From contig JAQGDQ010000094.1 in the NCBI GenBank assembly GCA_030141605.1, forward strand, positions 308,001 to 372,000: a stretch of 64,000 bases of DNA, written 5' to 3'. The notes under the pieces are model-generated. The model did no database searches. It was not told where the DNA came from and was given only the letters and a program-made list of their open reading frames with translations. A program made the position numbers and the translations under genes. Below, in pieces: positions 31,220 to 44,354 of this stretch. The DNA comes from Tubiluchus corallicola (lineage: Eukaryota > Priapulida > Priapulimorpha > Priapulimorphida > Tubiluchidae). Position 1 is the stretch's first letter; each line of letters opens with the position of its first letter.

Positions 31220-34200
31220 TTGTGTAAATTGTTAACTGCTTTACTGAAAATCTTTATTGCAAGTTTTCATCCAAGGAATAATACAAAAAATTAATATATA
31301 GTTTGCAATCAAAGTAATTAAGCTAAACAACCAAGTTCAGAACCAGCCTGTTTGCTATAGACGTTCATTCAGTTAATTACATTAGTGAGTCAACCAGTCG
31401 TGTCACTTAGTTATTATAGTTTGTCTAAGCGAAGTGGGCAACTGTAGAATTATCGGTTCCCTCTGGCTGTAACCACTTTTTATCGGCCCTGGATTAATGC
31501 AGCAAGCTGATACCTCGCACAGAGGTAGGAGCTCATACTCAAATGATCATTCAAACTCAGAGCCCATTGATTTTTGGATTTTTGATTATTTACAATTTTT
31601 AAAGATTTGTACGTAAGTAACGTGACTATAGAATTAACGGTTCCGTCTATCAGTCTGTCGCATTTTTCTTGTATTAAAACAATGTTGTTGTAATGCCTAA
31701 AATAAAAATGTAATGAATTAGTATTGCCTTAGTTCCTGCTGTCTAGCTAGTGCATTACAACAATCTATTATATTTCAGTCTGATTGTCTACCGTTATACT
31801 GCTTCTACTTCTTCTACTTTGTAAACATGCCACTTTATTTTATCTTAATCTTATATCTTGTATAATAAACGTATGTAATAGATGTGCCAAAACTGCTAAA
31901 ATTAATTTGGTGATTTGGGAAATCGTATTATATATTAGTATATATGTTCTACATAAGTTCTAAATGTGTTTGAGTCAGTTTGACTCTATTATTGGCTAAA
32001 TAAATCTTGAATCTCTCATAAAATCATTATTATACAACTGCTCATTTGTTTTTAATGGCTACCACAACTTTCTTTATGATGTTCTTTAATCTATGAAAAA
32101 TAACATCCACGATAATTGGCTCTTGCCACTTTTACTCTATAATTATTTGTTATTATTGCAGCCCAGATCTTTGGTTCAGAGCTGGACTAAATGAGTCTCG
32201 AGAAGCATTCCCGTGTTGCTGCGCGCCATGAGAACGAGTTCCACCAGGCTTATTTCAAAATTTTTGAATTTTTGATGATTAAAACTAAAAGCATGGTGTA
32301 ATTAATAATATAATGATAACACTTCGTAAACTAATGTGTTGTTCAAGTAAGTGTCTGTCGCTGTTCGTAAAGAGGTTTCGGCGGGAGAGTTCCGAGCACC
32401 TGTCAGCGCATCCCTGGTAGGTTATGTTGCAAAAAGTTGAATTTTTAGTCGGGCAATTTTTCAATCTTCGCAAATCTAGATGGTTGTGCGTTGGCAGTAC
32501 ATCATCCGCGTGTAGTGGGTCAGTCATAAAAAATGAATTGCTGTACTAGCTTCTGAGGTTCCGGTAAGCGAGAACTCTATGTGCGAGTTTTGCGTGATTC
32601 CCATTGACTGTTTCCATGTGTCCGTAAACGTTAAGCGCATTAACAAAGCTGACGGCGCACATTCCGCCGTTTTTGGTCCTATTCGTGAAAGGTGCAACTA
32701 ATCCATAAAAAGTGATGATTATTTAGCATATTAATTCATACATTAACTTACTTACTTACCTTACCCTCATCTCTTACCTTCATCAAAAACAGGAGAATTA
32801 TTGCCATCAAAAAGAAGAAGAATACTGTTGCTAGCGAATTTTTTATGCACATATATGACATCTATAACACATGATTATACACCTAACCTCTCAAAAGAGA
32901 AGAAATATTATTGTTGAAGTCACAGAAACTCGTCTAACCATAATTACCAGAAAGCCAATCAGCAAAACTGGTGACCAGAAACTTGAAAACTCGCTGAATC
33001 ATCTTGTATTGCTGCAGGATGCGTATTCGAATGGTGCTGATCATGTTCAAGTGAATATGGATCATGTATTACAGGTTGCGCATTACATTCGCTTAGAAAC
33101 ATTTCTACATGTTTGAATTCAAACTGCTCTATAAGTCTCTGCATTACCAATCACACATTGAGTACACATGGAGTCATACCTTTAGGCTTACATCGCAATT
33201 ATTATTGTCACTTTTACCCCGTTTCTTCGATAATGGCTAATAAAGTTAAAATAAGTAGTTTTCTTTTGAAACTGAGTTTCTGACACAAGTTGTTCTTCTG
33301 TTCAGCAGTATTTGCTAGTTTACACTATGGGTGAATAAAGTCATCTTTTTTGGATGAACAGTTAACATAAGCTCCAAAGAGCAACAAACAGGGCAACAGC
33401 AAGAACCATTTTTAGAGTCTTTGGTATGGCTTGGATGCGATATAGATTGGACATCCTGCCAGATGGAGAGCGGATGCGCTATCATTTGTATGTACCAGGT
33501 GCTAGGTCACATGAACAGTTAACTTTTAAGTGTAGATGATACTTCGACAGTGGTAGGGATGCTCTGACCTAAAATTACAGAATTCGACAGGAAATGAAAT
33601 TTACTGAAGCTTTCCCACCGAACAGAACCTGAATCATAACCGCGAAACCTGCACCGTATCAATGTATTTACATAGTAACTACTTTTGCTGTTGTTACCAG
33701 TTGTAATAATATAAATGTTATTAAATGCTGTTGCTATTATGTGCCTGCAATTATTATTTTTTAGGTTGAGTATCAGCATATAGAGAGTTTAGTGTTTTTA
33801 TACTGTTTTATTGAGATGACGTATTGCACTATACTTTAAACGTATCTTGTAGTACAAATTACCAAAATAGTCTACAGCTGCTTCATTTTTTAGCACCTGA
33901 GTCATCATTGTTAATTTCTTTAACCCACTCATCCAGCATATTTTTTAGTAGGCCTACTTGTGACTATTTTGAACAATTTAGCACAGCAGTTCTTACACAT
34001 TTGCTGGCTTCATTATCCCCCACCTGAACATTTCTCCTAACACAGTTTACAAACCATGAAATTCCTTGGAAGAAGTAGCAAAGCAGACCATACCAGAGTG
34101 CACTGCTTTACAGACATACAGTATATAGTTTCTTCACAAAAATTAATGGTCTTTCTACTGGCTGAAATTCAAATCAAGTCACTGTTACTTTGCAAATTGC

Positions 34201-34900
34201 GATGGTGGCACATTTTATATGCTGCTACAGGAAAAACCAACCCTCAAGCGTAGTCAAGCAACATTCATTGAATTTTAATATGTGTTGTCTGCTTAAGATT
34301 TGTAAAAGAAGTAAGATGATGCTTAATGGTGCAGTTACGTGACTAGAATCAAAAATTTATTGACAAGTAACAAACAACATTATAATGACAATAGACATAG
34401 GAACCCTATATAATACAATAACAATTACAAATTAATGTCACACAGTCATAGTGGCACTTTACTTTCATGATTTGTAATTGGCTACTAGAAAGATTTCGAG
34501 ACAAGAGTACAGTAAAATCAGCTTTTGTATGTTTACTTAACTAGTCCATTTTGCAAAGATATTTTTGTCATAGATATGCAATTTTGAAGTGCATTTCCAC
34601 ACTTGGCTGATTTTTGGCAGTCTTAAAGTAATTGACGCAATTTGTGTGTAAGTTTTGCAAGGAAGAGCTGAATTGCAGGTTTGTGAAATTTCCTTTTTAA
34701 ATTCTTATCTACAGTGAATGTCAACTTAACAGAAGGATGCACAATTGAAAGCCAGGATCCTGAGACAGAGAATTAGGGAAGTTAAGAATGATGAATGAAA
34801 AATGATGTGAACTGGATGGTGTGCCCGTTTCAAATTAATCAGGATTTGTTGTAAAACATGTGACAGGAGATTGGCTTGGTTAAGATTTTCTTGTTATTAA
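31220..34900. other. Intergenic DNA before ANAPC4
   Basis: No gene recognised. A plus-strand AATAAATCTTGAATC near 32000 could be the 3' end of another worn retrotransposon. Short frames at 32871-33116 and 33824-34027 have no family motifs. The right end should hold the ANAPC4 promoter and a non-coding first exon. Confidence 0.35.
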
Positions 34901-34923
34901 TTACCATCTTGTCGATTTTGCAG

Positions 34924-34938
34924 ATGTTATCACACTAA
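34924..34938 (+). promoter_or_regulatory. Possible upstream ORF overlapping the ANAPC4 start
   Basis: Directly after a good splice acceptor (TTTTGCAG, ending 34923) lies ATG TTA TCA CAC TAA. Its stop shares one base with the ANAPC4 ATG (34938-34940), giving TAATG. If the acceptor is used the mRNA carries this four-codon uORF. Confidence 0.4.
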
Positions 34939-37900
34939 TGGCTTCCCAGTCTTCATTTCGTCAAGTGGATGAAAAGCATATTCCTGCGGAAGTGGAACTG
35001 CTTTCATGGAATCCTCGGATGGATCTTATCTGTATGGCTAACATACATGGAGAGGTTCGTATTAATTAAGTAATGTTCTGTTAAGTGGGGGGGTCATTTA
35101 AAATTTCAATGAAGCAGATATTGCAAACAATTTTTAATAATGTAACCCATTTCTTACGAGCCCAATATACTTAGTTAAGATATTAGATAAAAAAATTAGC
35201 ATTTTAATTATAGAAGTCACTAGAAGATTTTGGTAATTTGTAGAAACTGTACAGCTAGTTTCTGAAGTATTGTAAATCGGTGTTTTCAAATGCTATATAC
35301 ATTATAAAATAATTATTCACAAAGTTATTATTCTGCACTAACTAGCTTAGTTAAAATGATTTGGGAAGCAGTATTATCATGATTTGCTGTACTAAGTGTA
35401 AGTGTGTTATGTAGCACCCAAAAGTGATTTTTTGTGTAGGTATTAGTGAAGCTTAGTATCTTAGATTATCTTCATGGCATAATGATAACGATGCTGGGCA
35501 AGATAAAGGAAACCAATCAAATAGTTTGCAGATGAGCAATTCACATAAATTACAGGTGTACCTGCATCGTTTGTCGTGGCAGAAAGTGTGGACTTTACGA
35601 CCAAACAAAGAAGGTGAATTAGTAAACGCATTTTCATGGTGTCCTGATGGCACACAGCTTGCAGTTGGATATAGTAGTGGTAAGAGTGAAAGTTGTTTAT
35701 TGAAATATTCGTAAAACTGTTTTGACTTCTCTCTTATTTAACAATTTTTCACTCAGAGTTTATCAATGTTGAAGATAAGAAGCTCCATAAAAATACAAGT
35801 CATACATCATGTTGTTATGACACATTTCAATCAGAATTTCCAGTTGAAATACAATGTACAGTGTTTCATGCCCATTTTCTTTTTCTGATGGAGTATTCCT
35901 TTTCTTCAACATTGATAATGCTCTGTGATCATGAAACGTTTGTTAAATGAAGAGGTTTTTCAGCTATTATACCAGTTTTTATCGATGGCTATAATTTGGC
36001 TTTCAAAAAGTTTGAAAAATTAGGATAGATCAACTGTTAATGTTTTTTTTATATTTTAGAATCCTATTGTAAAATTTGTATGTTATATTTTCGTAGTCGC
36101 ACAATATGTGAAATATTTGTTGACATGGCAGTTCTATTTTAATTTTATGTGCTGATAGCTAAACCAGCAATTTTCCAAGAGTTTGTTTTCAGTGTATATG
36201 TAAAAATATCCTGCAAGCTTTTACTTATATGCAAAAAATAAATGCAAATGCAAAAATTAATGGAATTTCTAAAGGCATATCTCCAAAGGAATTCTTAGAT
36301 GGGTTATAATATAATTATATTTGACTTTATAGGTACAGTATTGTTAGTTGATGTGGAAAATGCCGACCACATACACTCCTATGAAACCAACTCCAGTATA
36401 TCATGCATAAGCTGGACTGCAACTGAATCTACATCAGAAGCTGCTTCTTGCCCATACTTCACTGATGTGACCGCAAAGTACCTGCCTAAACTTCCACCAC
36501 TTGCCAAAAGCTATGCCGGCGCGGTAAGTTGCAAGCATGCAGAAGAACAGCAAGTTGATAAAAAGATTAAGGACAACAGTGTACTGAATGTACTGACTGT
36601 TGGTTGTGTCAATGGTATGGTTCACTTATTAGCATTCGGGATATATCCGATTGGAAAAGTGATGGTTTGTGATTCGGCAAAGATAAGGGCAGCAGTGTTG
36701 ACAAGTGATCTTAGTATGATTTCCATAATCATAGATTCCATAGCCAATGAAAAGCATGCTCTTCATTTGTGTACGTTGCGGACTGATCTACTAAAGCAAC
36801 ATAAGCAAGAGTTGCAAGTTGTCTCATCGAAGTATTGCCAGATATCAATTCTGATGTCATACCTCGACTCGACAATCATTGCCATGAAGGAAGCTTGGGA
36901 GGACATACTGTTGGAGATGGATCTAAAACTGGCTTCATTTGCTCAGAAGAAAGCACAGCTGGGAACTGGAACAGTCAGTGATGATTTTTTACAGTTGCTG
37001 ATGTTCGGTACCTGCAGTGATGAATTACAACAGTTTTTGTTAAATGAACTCACTGAGAAAGGTAAAATAATAATTTAGCATTAACTCTAACCTGTTTTAT
37101 TGTTTTCTTCTGACTGTCCTTCTGCTTGTAAGGTAGATGCTTTAGCTTATGAGGTCACTGTATTCTCCTGGGGACCAGCGCATTCAGAAATGCACCCTTT
37201 ACGATTGGCCAACCAAAATCAGCATTTTCGATGTTAGATCACTTACTCACATCTAACAAATTAAATTAATTTTTCTAATCATTCTACCGATCTAACATTG
37301 GAAATGCTGAATTTGGTTGGCCAGCTACAAGGGATGAACTTTTGATTGCTTTGATCACTGAGGAATGTGATTGCTTAGTGTTCTAAAGTTTTGCCTTGTA
37401 AACAGAAATTCCCAGGTTCAAATCCAGGCTGCATCATAACTTTGTTACACCTCCTGTCATTCGACTTTGGTATCAAAATTTTTAATTCATTGGTTTGTAA
37501 CATCATTAATAATAATCTTGACGTTAAAATTATAAAAATTAATTCCTGAAAGTTCATTTTTTTATTAAATTTATCAGGTTTGAAGAAGCTCGGCCGTTCA
37601 TTGGAAACCTCGTACTCAAATGTACAGAAGCTTGTGCTTAAACACCTTCAGGCTGTGACGCAAGCACTCATGTACCACATACACGATGTTGTTGGCATGG
37701 CTAACTGGCATGAAAAGTTTGGAGCGCTTGGATTGTCTCCGGGTGCAGTGGATGCTGCACGATGCAGCATAGGATCATTCATGCTGAAAGCTACTGAACT
37801 ACAACAAGTATGTGATTTATCCCTTTTGTCTTTTCTAACAAAATTATGCAGAATAGAGAAGAAATCATGATTGTCTTGCACTGATATTCGACTGTTCTGA

Positions 37901-39987
37901 GGTAAGCTGAACGGTTTAGTGATTACGGTATATACTTTGAGACTGAAGTTAAGCAATGCCAAGGCTGGTCATTGAATAGTTGGTGATCACCTTGTTCAGT
38001 ACTTGCTCTAGGTTGTTTCATTTGCTGTACTGATTCTGACTGTTCACTTCGTTAAAAGAAGATGTATTTACATATGGGTTCGTGAAAATTTGGTCAGCAT
38101 AAACGTACATACTTTGGAGTGGTACTACTAAATAATGATTGTGCCACCACTACCACAATGCAGACCACGTGGTTCCATTATAAACTTAATGTTGTAACAG
38201 TTTGTACTCCACACGTCAACATACACATACACAAACATCAGTATTAATACTCAGGTTCAGTGCTTTCCAAAAGTGACAACCTTAAATTAAATTCTTTCTA
38301 ATTGAACTTGAGAATAATCAATACAAAGCTTATATGAATGTACAAGCATTTCATGTGAATAACCTCAATATTTTCTGCTGTGTTGTTTATTTATTTTCCA
38401 GGTCATAGACAACAGTATGAAAAATTTCAAAGCATTCTTCCGCTGGTTATACGTTATTATTCTGCGTTTATCTGGTGAAGCCATCATGCCTGAAATGAAT
38501 AAAGTCACTCAGCAAGATCTTATTTATGTTGCCGAATTCTTGAAAGACAGTTTTACAGAAGAGGCTGCAATGCAAAAAGATCCAGAAGGGGCTGCCTCTT
38601 CTAGTGGGGTTCACCTTGAACGTGTGGGGCAGTATCTAAAAAACAGTCCCCTATATTACCCACCTGATATTTCTACAAATCCATGGGAACAGAAGCTGGC
38701 CAAGTGTCCTCTTCTTCGAGAGAATCCTCTTCAATTTAAGCATGAGGAGAATAAATCTTTGATTCAGCAAGATGCTGATCTCAGAGAAGCCATAACAGCA
38801 GCTTTCGCTAGCCCTGTGGAAGCCATTGGTGGTACCATTGTTAATGTGGCTTCATTCACACTTCTGGAATCTGATCAACATATTCGTAGTGAGATGCGTT
38901 TTCTGAATATTGGTCCATCTAGTCTAATGTTATCACTCAGTGTAACAGAACATAATAATCCATTACAGCAAGTGCACATTTTTAAACAGTGTTCAAGTAC
39001 GATGGTTGACTTGAATTGTGCATCATTAGAATTCGGACCAATCGGCATCCAGAAAAAGGCAGATGGACTTTACCAGGTTGTAGATATGCAGTTCTATGAC
39101 TCGGACACGTTGTCATTACTACTACATAGTGATGCCTGTGCTCCAATATTGGCACAGTTTCCACTTTCAACACTAAAGACATTTGTTTCTTTTCCAAAAG
39201 GATCTGATGTATCACGATTTTTGCAACAAATGGCACCAGTGAATGGATCTAACATTTTGAATCACATGAATAGCAGGTCAGTAGAATCTTTAAATTACAC
39301 TCTTTTTAACTTTCTTTCGTTTAAAGCAGATGTAGGCTTTTTAAGAGGTGAGGGAAAAACCAACTGGCTATGGTATTTACTTGACGATCTAGAGTTAAAA
39401 ATAGCACTGAGACTGCCGATCAGTGAATGACCAATCTTGACTCTGGCTGTTTATGTCATAAAAGCCTAGACGGTGTCCAAGATACTTCATTGTTCCATCT
39501 TAGATATTTATCCTCGAGAATGACCCAAGTTCCCATCTTCCCCGTCCACATTTAGTTGGCCCTACCAGTTAGTGGTGGGTTCCAGCTTCCAATGTACCGA
39601 ACTGTGTAAAAAATCCAATTAACAGAAATTGTATCATTGTAAAATCATGATAATAGCCATGAATTATGGTAAATAGTGGTAAATATAGTTGAACGTGAAG
39701 CCTCTTTTTCAAGTGGCAACACCTTGTGGTTCTGAATGTGTAAGCACAGTTCTTATAATAAATTTTCAATTAAATTATTCTATTATAGATGCTTGGAAAA
39801 TATGAAAGCAGCTGCCGTTGCTGTTAGTGGAACTCGTAAGGTAGCCTGTGTCCTCTTTTCTTCCAAAAAACGTGTACGACTTTTCGAAATGGATGTTGAA
39901 GAAGATGATGATGATGATGATGACAATGATGAAGATATCACTGACAAATCACTGTTAGACATTGTTGAAGATGACAAGGAAAACTAG
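34938..39987 (+). CDS. ANAPC4: Anaphase-promoting complex subunit 4
   Basis: Six coding exons: 34938-35054, 35556-35679, 36333-37061, 37578-37807, 38402-39276, 39789-39987 (TAG at 39985), 757 residues (human about 808). Phases agree at all five junctions; the first donor (GTTCGT) is weak but conserved sequence continues across it (HGE, then VYLHRL). ANAPC4 is a scaffold subunit of the APC/C, the cullin-RING ubiquitin ligase that degrades securin and cyclins in mitosis. The N-terminal beta-propeller is seen as LSWNPRMDLICMAN and FSWCPDGTQLAVG. Middle landmarks are AWEDILLEMDLKL, GLKKLGRSLETSYSNVQKLV and VIDNSMKNFKAFFRWLYV, almost identical to animal ANAPC4. The end has MKAAAVAVSGTRKVACVL, FEMDVEED and a poly-Asp run from a GAT repeat, matching the acidic tail of the family. 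The gene is complete and looks functional. Confidence 0.95.
37345..37490 (+). repeat. tRNA-Thr-like SINE, copy 2 (ANAPC4 intron)
   Basis: Contains TTGCTTAGTG (A box-like, about 37371), CCTTGTAAACAG (tRNA-Thr UGU anticodon arm-like) and GGTTCAAATCCAGGCTG (B box), then a tail shared with copy 1 at 2120-2270 (CTCCTGT, GGTATCAAAATTT). It sits in the intron 37062-37577. Confidence 0.62.
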
Positions 39988-40098
39988 GTAAACGTATAAT
40001 ATGATAGAGATAATCACATTCAGAATTATGTTGTACGCAAGTATTATTAATGTAATTAACTATTATTATTATGTTCAAAATACACTTTTAATTTTGTA

Positions 40099-40104
40099 AA
40101 TAAA
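40099..40104 (+). terminator. Likely ANAPC4 polyadenylation signal
   Basis: AATAAA 112 bases after the stop codon. A splice-like pair (GTAAAC right after the stop, TTTCAG at about 40132) is also present, so the 3' UTR could be spliced. Confidence 0.5.
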
Positions 40105-40139
40105 TGTTCTGTTATTTTTTATTACATTTCAGGTGATCT

Positions 40140-41324
40140 ACTGTTTAAGTGATCCAGTCTGCTTAACATTAATATTTGTGGCAAGACTGGAACCAGGCTC
40201 ATTATCAAGGCTAACTCTTTAAGATGAGTCTTTTCACTGGCAAAGGTATTTTAGCCACATTCATCTTCCTCGGGATCAGTATGGCGCGCAGCTGCCCAAA
40301 GAACTCAACCAATCATGAATCATTTATTGACCAAACTGTTATGACGTGATCATTCTGCTACTCACTTTGCTTAAACTAATGATATGAATAATGACATCAT
40401 GTTTTGAGTATGTTCACCATGTATATTGCATGTGTATAAGCAAACAACAATTTCTGCAGTGCTAACTTTTATTAAAAAGCTTGCAAAGTATATATATATA
40501 CAACATTTAAACCATTAATATGGCCCCAAAAATTTATATGCACATAGATGCAAACAAGAAATGTTCACGCTGTTATTAAACTAATTCATGACAGCAAATT
40601 AAAACCGGGTGCCCGTAGGTCCTTAGCTAGGTAAATATAGCTCAGTGGTACCTAAATATAGGTACCATATGCTCTGTGTTTATAAGCCGATCAATCTACA
40701 ATGCAATTCCCTGTCAACACTAACAGGATTTCTTTAATATAAATAAACAGCAATATTTAATATCAGCATTAAAATTTCTAAACACCTTTTTTTACACGTA
40801 CAAATCACATAATCCTAATACCAAGCAATAGCAGCTTAGCAGCTATTTACTTTTAAGGATAGGGGAACATAATAGTCATGAGTTTGAGAGTGACTTAACA
40901 ACACTTAAATGAAAACACAAAAAAGTTTAGACAGAACATTATTGTGCCTCATTTGGCAGCAATAAAATACAGCATACTGGGACTCGGCAATATATTTTTT
41001 ACTACAGCATAATCTGGCAGTGCAAAAGAATAGCACCCAAGACAACGTAGATTAATTATTACCGAATCTAACAACAGTGTATCAGCAAACACTTGCCTAC
41101 ACAATTATTACATCAGAAATCTCCTAACAGGTGAGCTCTGTGCCAAACCAATGTGTTAATATAACAAAATGCTACAAAAACTTACACACTTATAATAATG
41201 CACAGTACATCATGAATGTGTAATATATAATAACACATTAATTGGCAGTATGACCAAGAATATAATAATGTCTATAATAGAGCACATAATTATGTTAATC
41301 GTGAAAGCATACATTAAGTCTGAA
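40140..41324. other. Intergenic DNA left of the gap
   Basis: ANAPC4 and ATAD2 converge here. No gene or clear repeat recognised. Confidence 0.35.
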
Positions 41325-41803
41325 NNNNNNNNNNNNNNNNNNNNNNNNNNNNNNNNNNNNNNNNNNNNNNNNNNNNNNNNNNNNNNNNNNNNNNNNNNNN
41401 NNNNNNNNNNNNNNNNNNNNNNNNNNNNNNNNNNNNNNNNNNNNNNNNNNNNNNNNNNNNNNNNNNNNNNNNNNNNNNNNNNNNNNNNNNNNNNNNNNNN
41501 NNNNNNNNNNNNNNNNNNNNNNNNNNNNNNNNNNNNNNNNNNNNNNNNNNNNNNNNNNNNNNNNNNNNNNNNNNNNNNNNNNNNNNNNNNNNNNNNNNNN
41601 NNNNNNNNNNNNNNNNNNNNNNNNNNNNNNNNNNNNNNNNNNNNNNNNNNNNNNNNNNNNNNNNNNNNNNNNNNNNNNNNNNNNNNNNNNNNNNNNNNNN
41701 NNNNNNNNNNNNNNNNNNNNNNNNNNNNNNNNNNNNNNNNNNNNNNNNNNNNNNNNNNNNNNNNNNNNNNNNNNNNNNNNNNNNNNNNNNNNNNNNNNNN
41801 NNN
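41325..41803. other. Assembly gap (479 N)
   Basis: Run of N. The open frames crossing it are meaningless. Confidence 0.99.
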
Positions 41804-44190
41804 TGGCAAATAATATATTTAATAAAACACAAAGAAATTATGGAAAAATTAACACGTTTATTATATCATAGATGGTAGTTGATTGGCATTGATTCGTATT
41901 TAGAGGTAGGATAATGTTGCTACTTGTAAGCAACTTGAGCTATTTGATTGTGGCAGTGATGACAGTGACGGATCAGTTGATAAATACATGCAACATGACA
42001 ATAAGTCGGTTAATTCATCTTGTTATAATAAATTTCTTTATTGTACAAACAATTCTTGGCGTCACTTAATAAGAAAAATGACACAAATGCAGAAAAACGT
42101 ATGGTAGTGCAACTCCATTGTAAACCATCTAGCAAATTTGACTTTGATATACCTACATGGAACAAATCTATACAGAATCAAAAATCGCTCTCAAAAGTAC
42201 TAGAGATTAAGATGCTACAGATGGTAATCCATTTCTGATTATATTTTAATATTAACATATAATGATAGCAAAAATTGTGATTCCCGCTCAACATTTTGGT
42301 GTTTAATTTATAAATGAAATGGTGTAAGGTTAGCAGGAAATCTGTATCAATTTGATTATGATTGCAGAAATTGCTTAAATGAAGTTATCTGTTTAGAATT
42401 TATAGCAATTTTCCAAATTGCTTATCTGACACTTGCTGCCTTTATTTTCCATAACTCTGTAAATTACGCTCACAACAGTTTAAGACACCTCAAAATGATC
42501 ATGGCGTGATGTATTTTGAAGTAAAGTAGGAGTAACTATGCATGAGGCACAAAGAGCTTATGGATAAACAGAAAATTTAATCAATGAAAACAATCACATT
42601 TGTTTAAAGGCAGTGAAAATGCTTACTACATCAATAACATTACTCAGTCATAGTACACTGTAAGTACTAGTAAAAGTAGATTATAATATTAAGATGATCA
42701 GAGGTAGGTGAATTAAAATGCATATTTCTGAGAAATGTACATTACAAAACTATTAACTTCGACATTAACAACAAAACAATGAATTTACGCCCATTCAAAC
42801 TCATACGAGCATCGAAACTTAGCTTCTCAGACTCATTAAATTTGTGCTAATATTGAAAGCTAATGTTAATACAGTATAACATCATTATAGCAAACCAGCT
42901 AGGGACCCAGAAAAAGTACTCTATAACCAAGGTTCTCTATAAATGCAATGGCTACTAATCATGTGTAAAAACTATTAGATAGACACTAGCATGTATTAAC
43001 AATAAAAGTGTGTAAATAATGTATAACATGTGGCTTCACAGAGGATGTAAGTGCTTTTAGAAGATGCTGCCAAGTATCAACTGTATCGCAATATAGTCAG
43101 TACTGAACTTATGTGACTTGTTCAGTAATGCCAATGAGATTCAAAAAAATCAGCCAATTTTGTTTGTACAAAATTTCTGTTTCTTGTATAAAAAGTTTTT
43201 GCAGTAGGATTCATCACTTGAGGAAACATCTTCAGTGCACATACGTAAAACAGCCTGAGTGCTAAGCTACTGAGTGACTCATTGTTTTTATAGTAGTAGA
43301 CAAGATGATTTTTTGACACGACATGTTAACAACACTGCCTGCTGCTTGCCCAAAAACATTTTTCAGCGCCAAGAATGACTGGCTAAATTTGAAAAGTACA
43401 CAATCAAAACTTGTAGATACATAGTAATGCAAACAATTATGCCCACAAAAAGTCCGCAATGCCCATTAACCAAGTATGCTGTACTCAAAGCTATTATACT
43501 AGTTAAATAAGTACTGAAAGTTTGCTCTTTTTGTGAGTTAGCATTACCAGGGTGTAAGCAATAAACCACGTTTGCCATAATTGTAAAAGCAACAAATGCC
43601 TCATTTAGGAAACATTTTTAATGCAGTTCAACATTCAGCAGCACAGTTTGTTTAGATGGCTGTAACAAAACCAGCTAATTAACTAAGGTAAGCTTCGAGA
43701 TGAGATAATGAATCAAAAGAGGTGAGTCGGCTCACTTTGCTTTTGGATTTGTGTGCACCTTCACTCAGCGAGATAATTAGCTGCAGACTGTAAAATTTGG
43801 TGTACAAATGAAAAACACAAATACAGCGTTACATTTTTATAAAATCAGAAACACGATTAATGGCAGTTAGTATTATTGTATTGCACAATGGGAAGCAGTA
43901 CTTGATCATCAGTGCTAAGATAATTGGGCAATTTAAAAGCATAATTACATACAAAGCAAACTAACTGCATGAACAATACTAACTTTATCTTGAGATCGCA
44001 GTTTAATCATTTAAATCCTCCCCACATCTATCTGGTGTCGGTTTTGATCAGTCACTAATCACGAGGTAGATGGTACTTACCAATGTTTCCAAACCACCAT
44101 GATACAACAACGTTGCCTGAATAGTTGATTATTCAATCTCAGTGCGCTGTAGTAAAAATCATGATAATGGATGCATGGCAGCAACCATTC
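41804..44190. other. ATAD2 3' flank
   Basis: Probably includes the ATAD2 3' UTR on the minus strand; several minus-strand AATAAA hexamers (for example near 42440 and 42034) exist and I cannot choose one. A pogo-like end is at 42871-42952. No other gene recognised. Confidence 0.35.
42871..42952. mobile_element. pogo/Tigger-like transposon end (remnant)
   Basis: ACAGTATAACATCATTATAGC, then CTAGGGACCCAGAAAAAGTA, then CTATAACCAAGGTTCTCTATAA. This pattern of a CAGT start and spaced TATAAC/TATAG steps around GGGACC-AGAAAA is typical of pogo-type element ends. No transposase seen. Confidence 0.45.
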
Positions 44191-44198
44191 TAAAAACT

Positions 44199-44312
44199 TT
44201 TTGTGAAACAATTTGTTGACCAACACCCTTCTGTGAGACAAACCAGTGACCAGCAGTCTTCTGTGAGACAATTTAGTGGCCAACACCATTCTGTGAGGCA
44301 AACTAGTAACAC
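44199..44312. repeat. 30-bp tandem repeat, 3.8 copies
   Basis: Units at 44199, 44229, 44259 and 44289 share TTCTGTGAGACAA and CCAGTGACCA-type halves. It lies 40 bases beyond the ATAD2 stop, in the expected 3' UTR. The minus-strand frame through it is open and gives a 10-residue repeat (LSHRRLLVTG), which I regard as incidental. Confidence 0.8.
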
Positions 44313-44354
44313 TGCTTTCTTATTAAAAGGATGAGGAATGGTCACATGTAAAGG

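Noticed and set aside
32871-33116. 81-residue frame upstream of ANAPC4
   Set aside because: No homology recognised and no splice support; an overlapping frame on the other strand is equally open.
41210-41832. Open frames across the N run
   Set aside because: Unknown bases, not coding evidence.
42041-42238. 65-residue frame right of the gap
   Set aside because: Might be a worn transposon piece, but no motif could be named.
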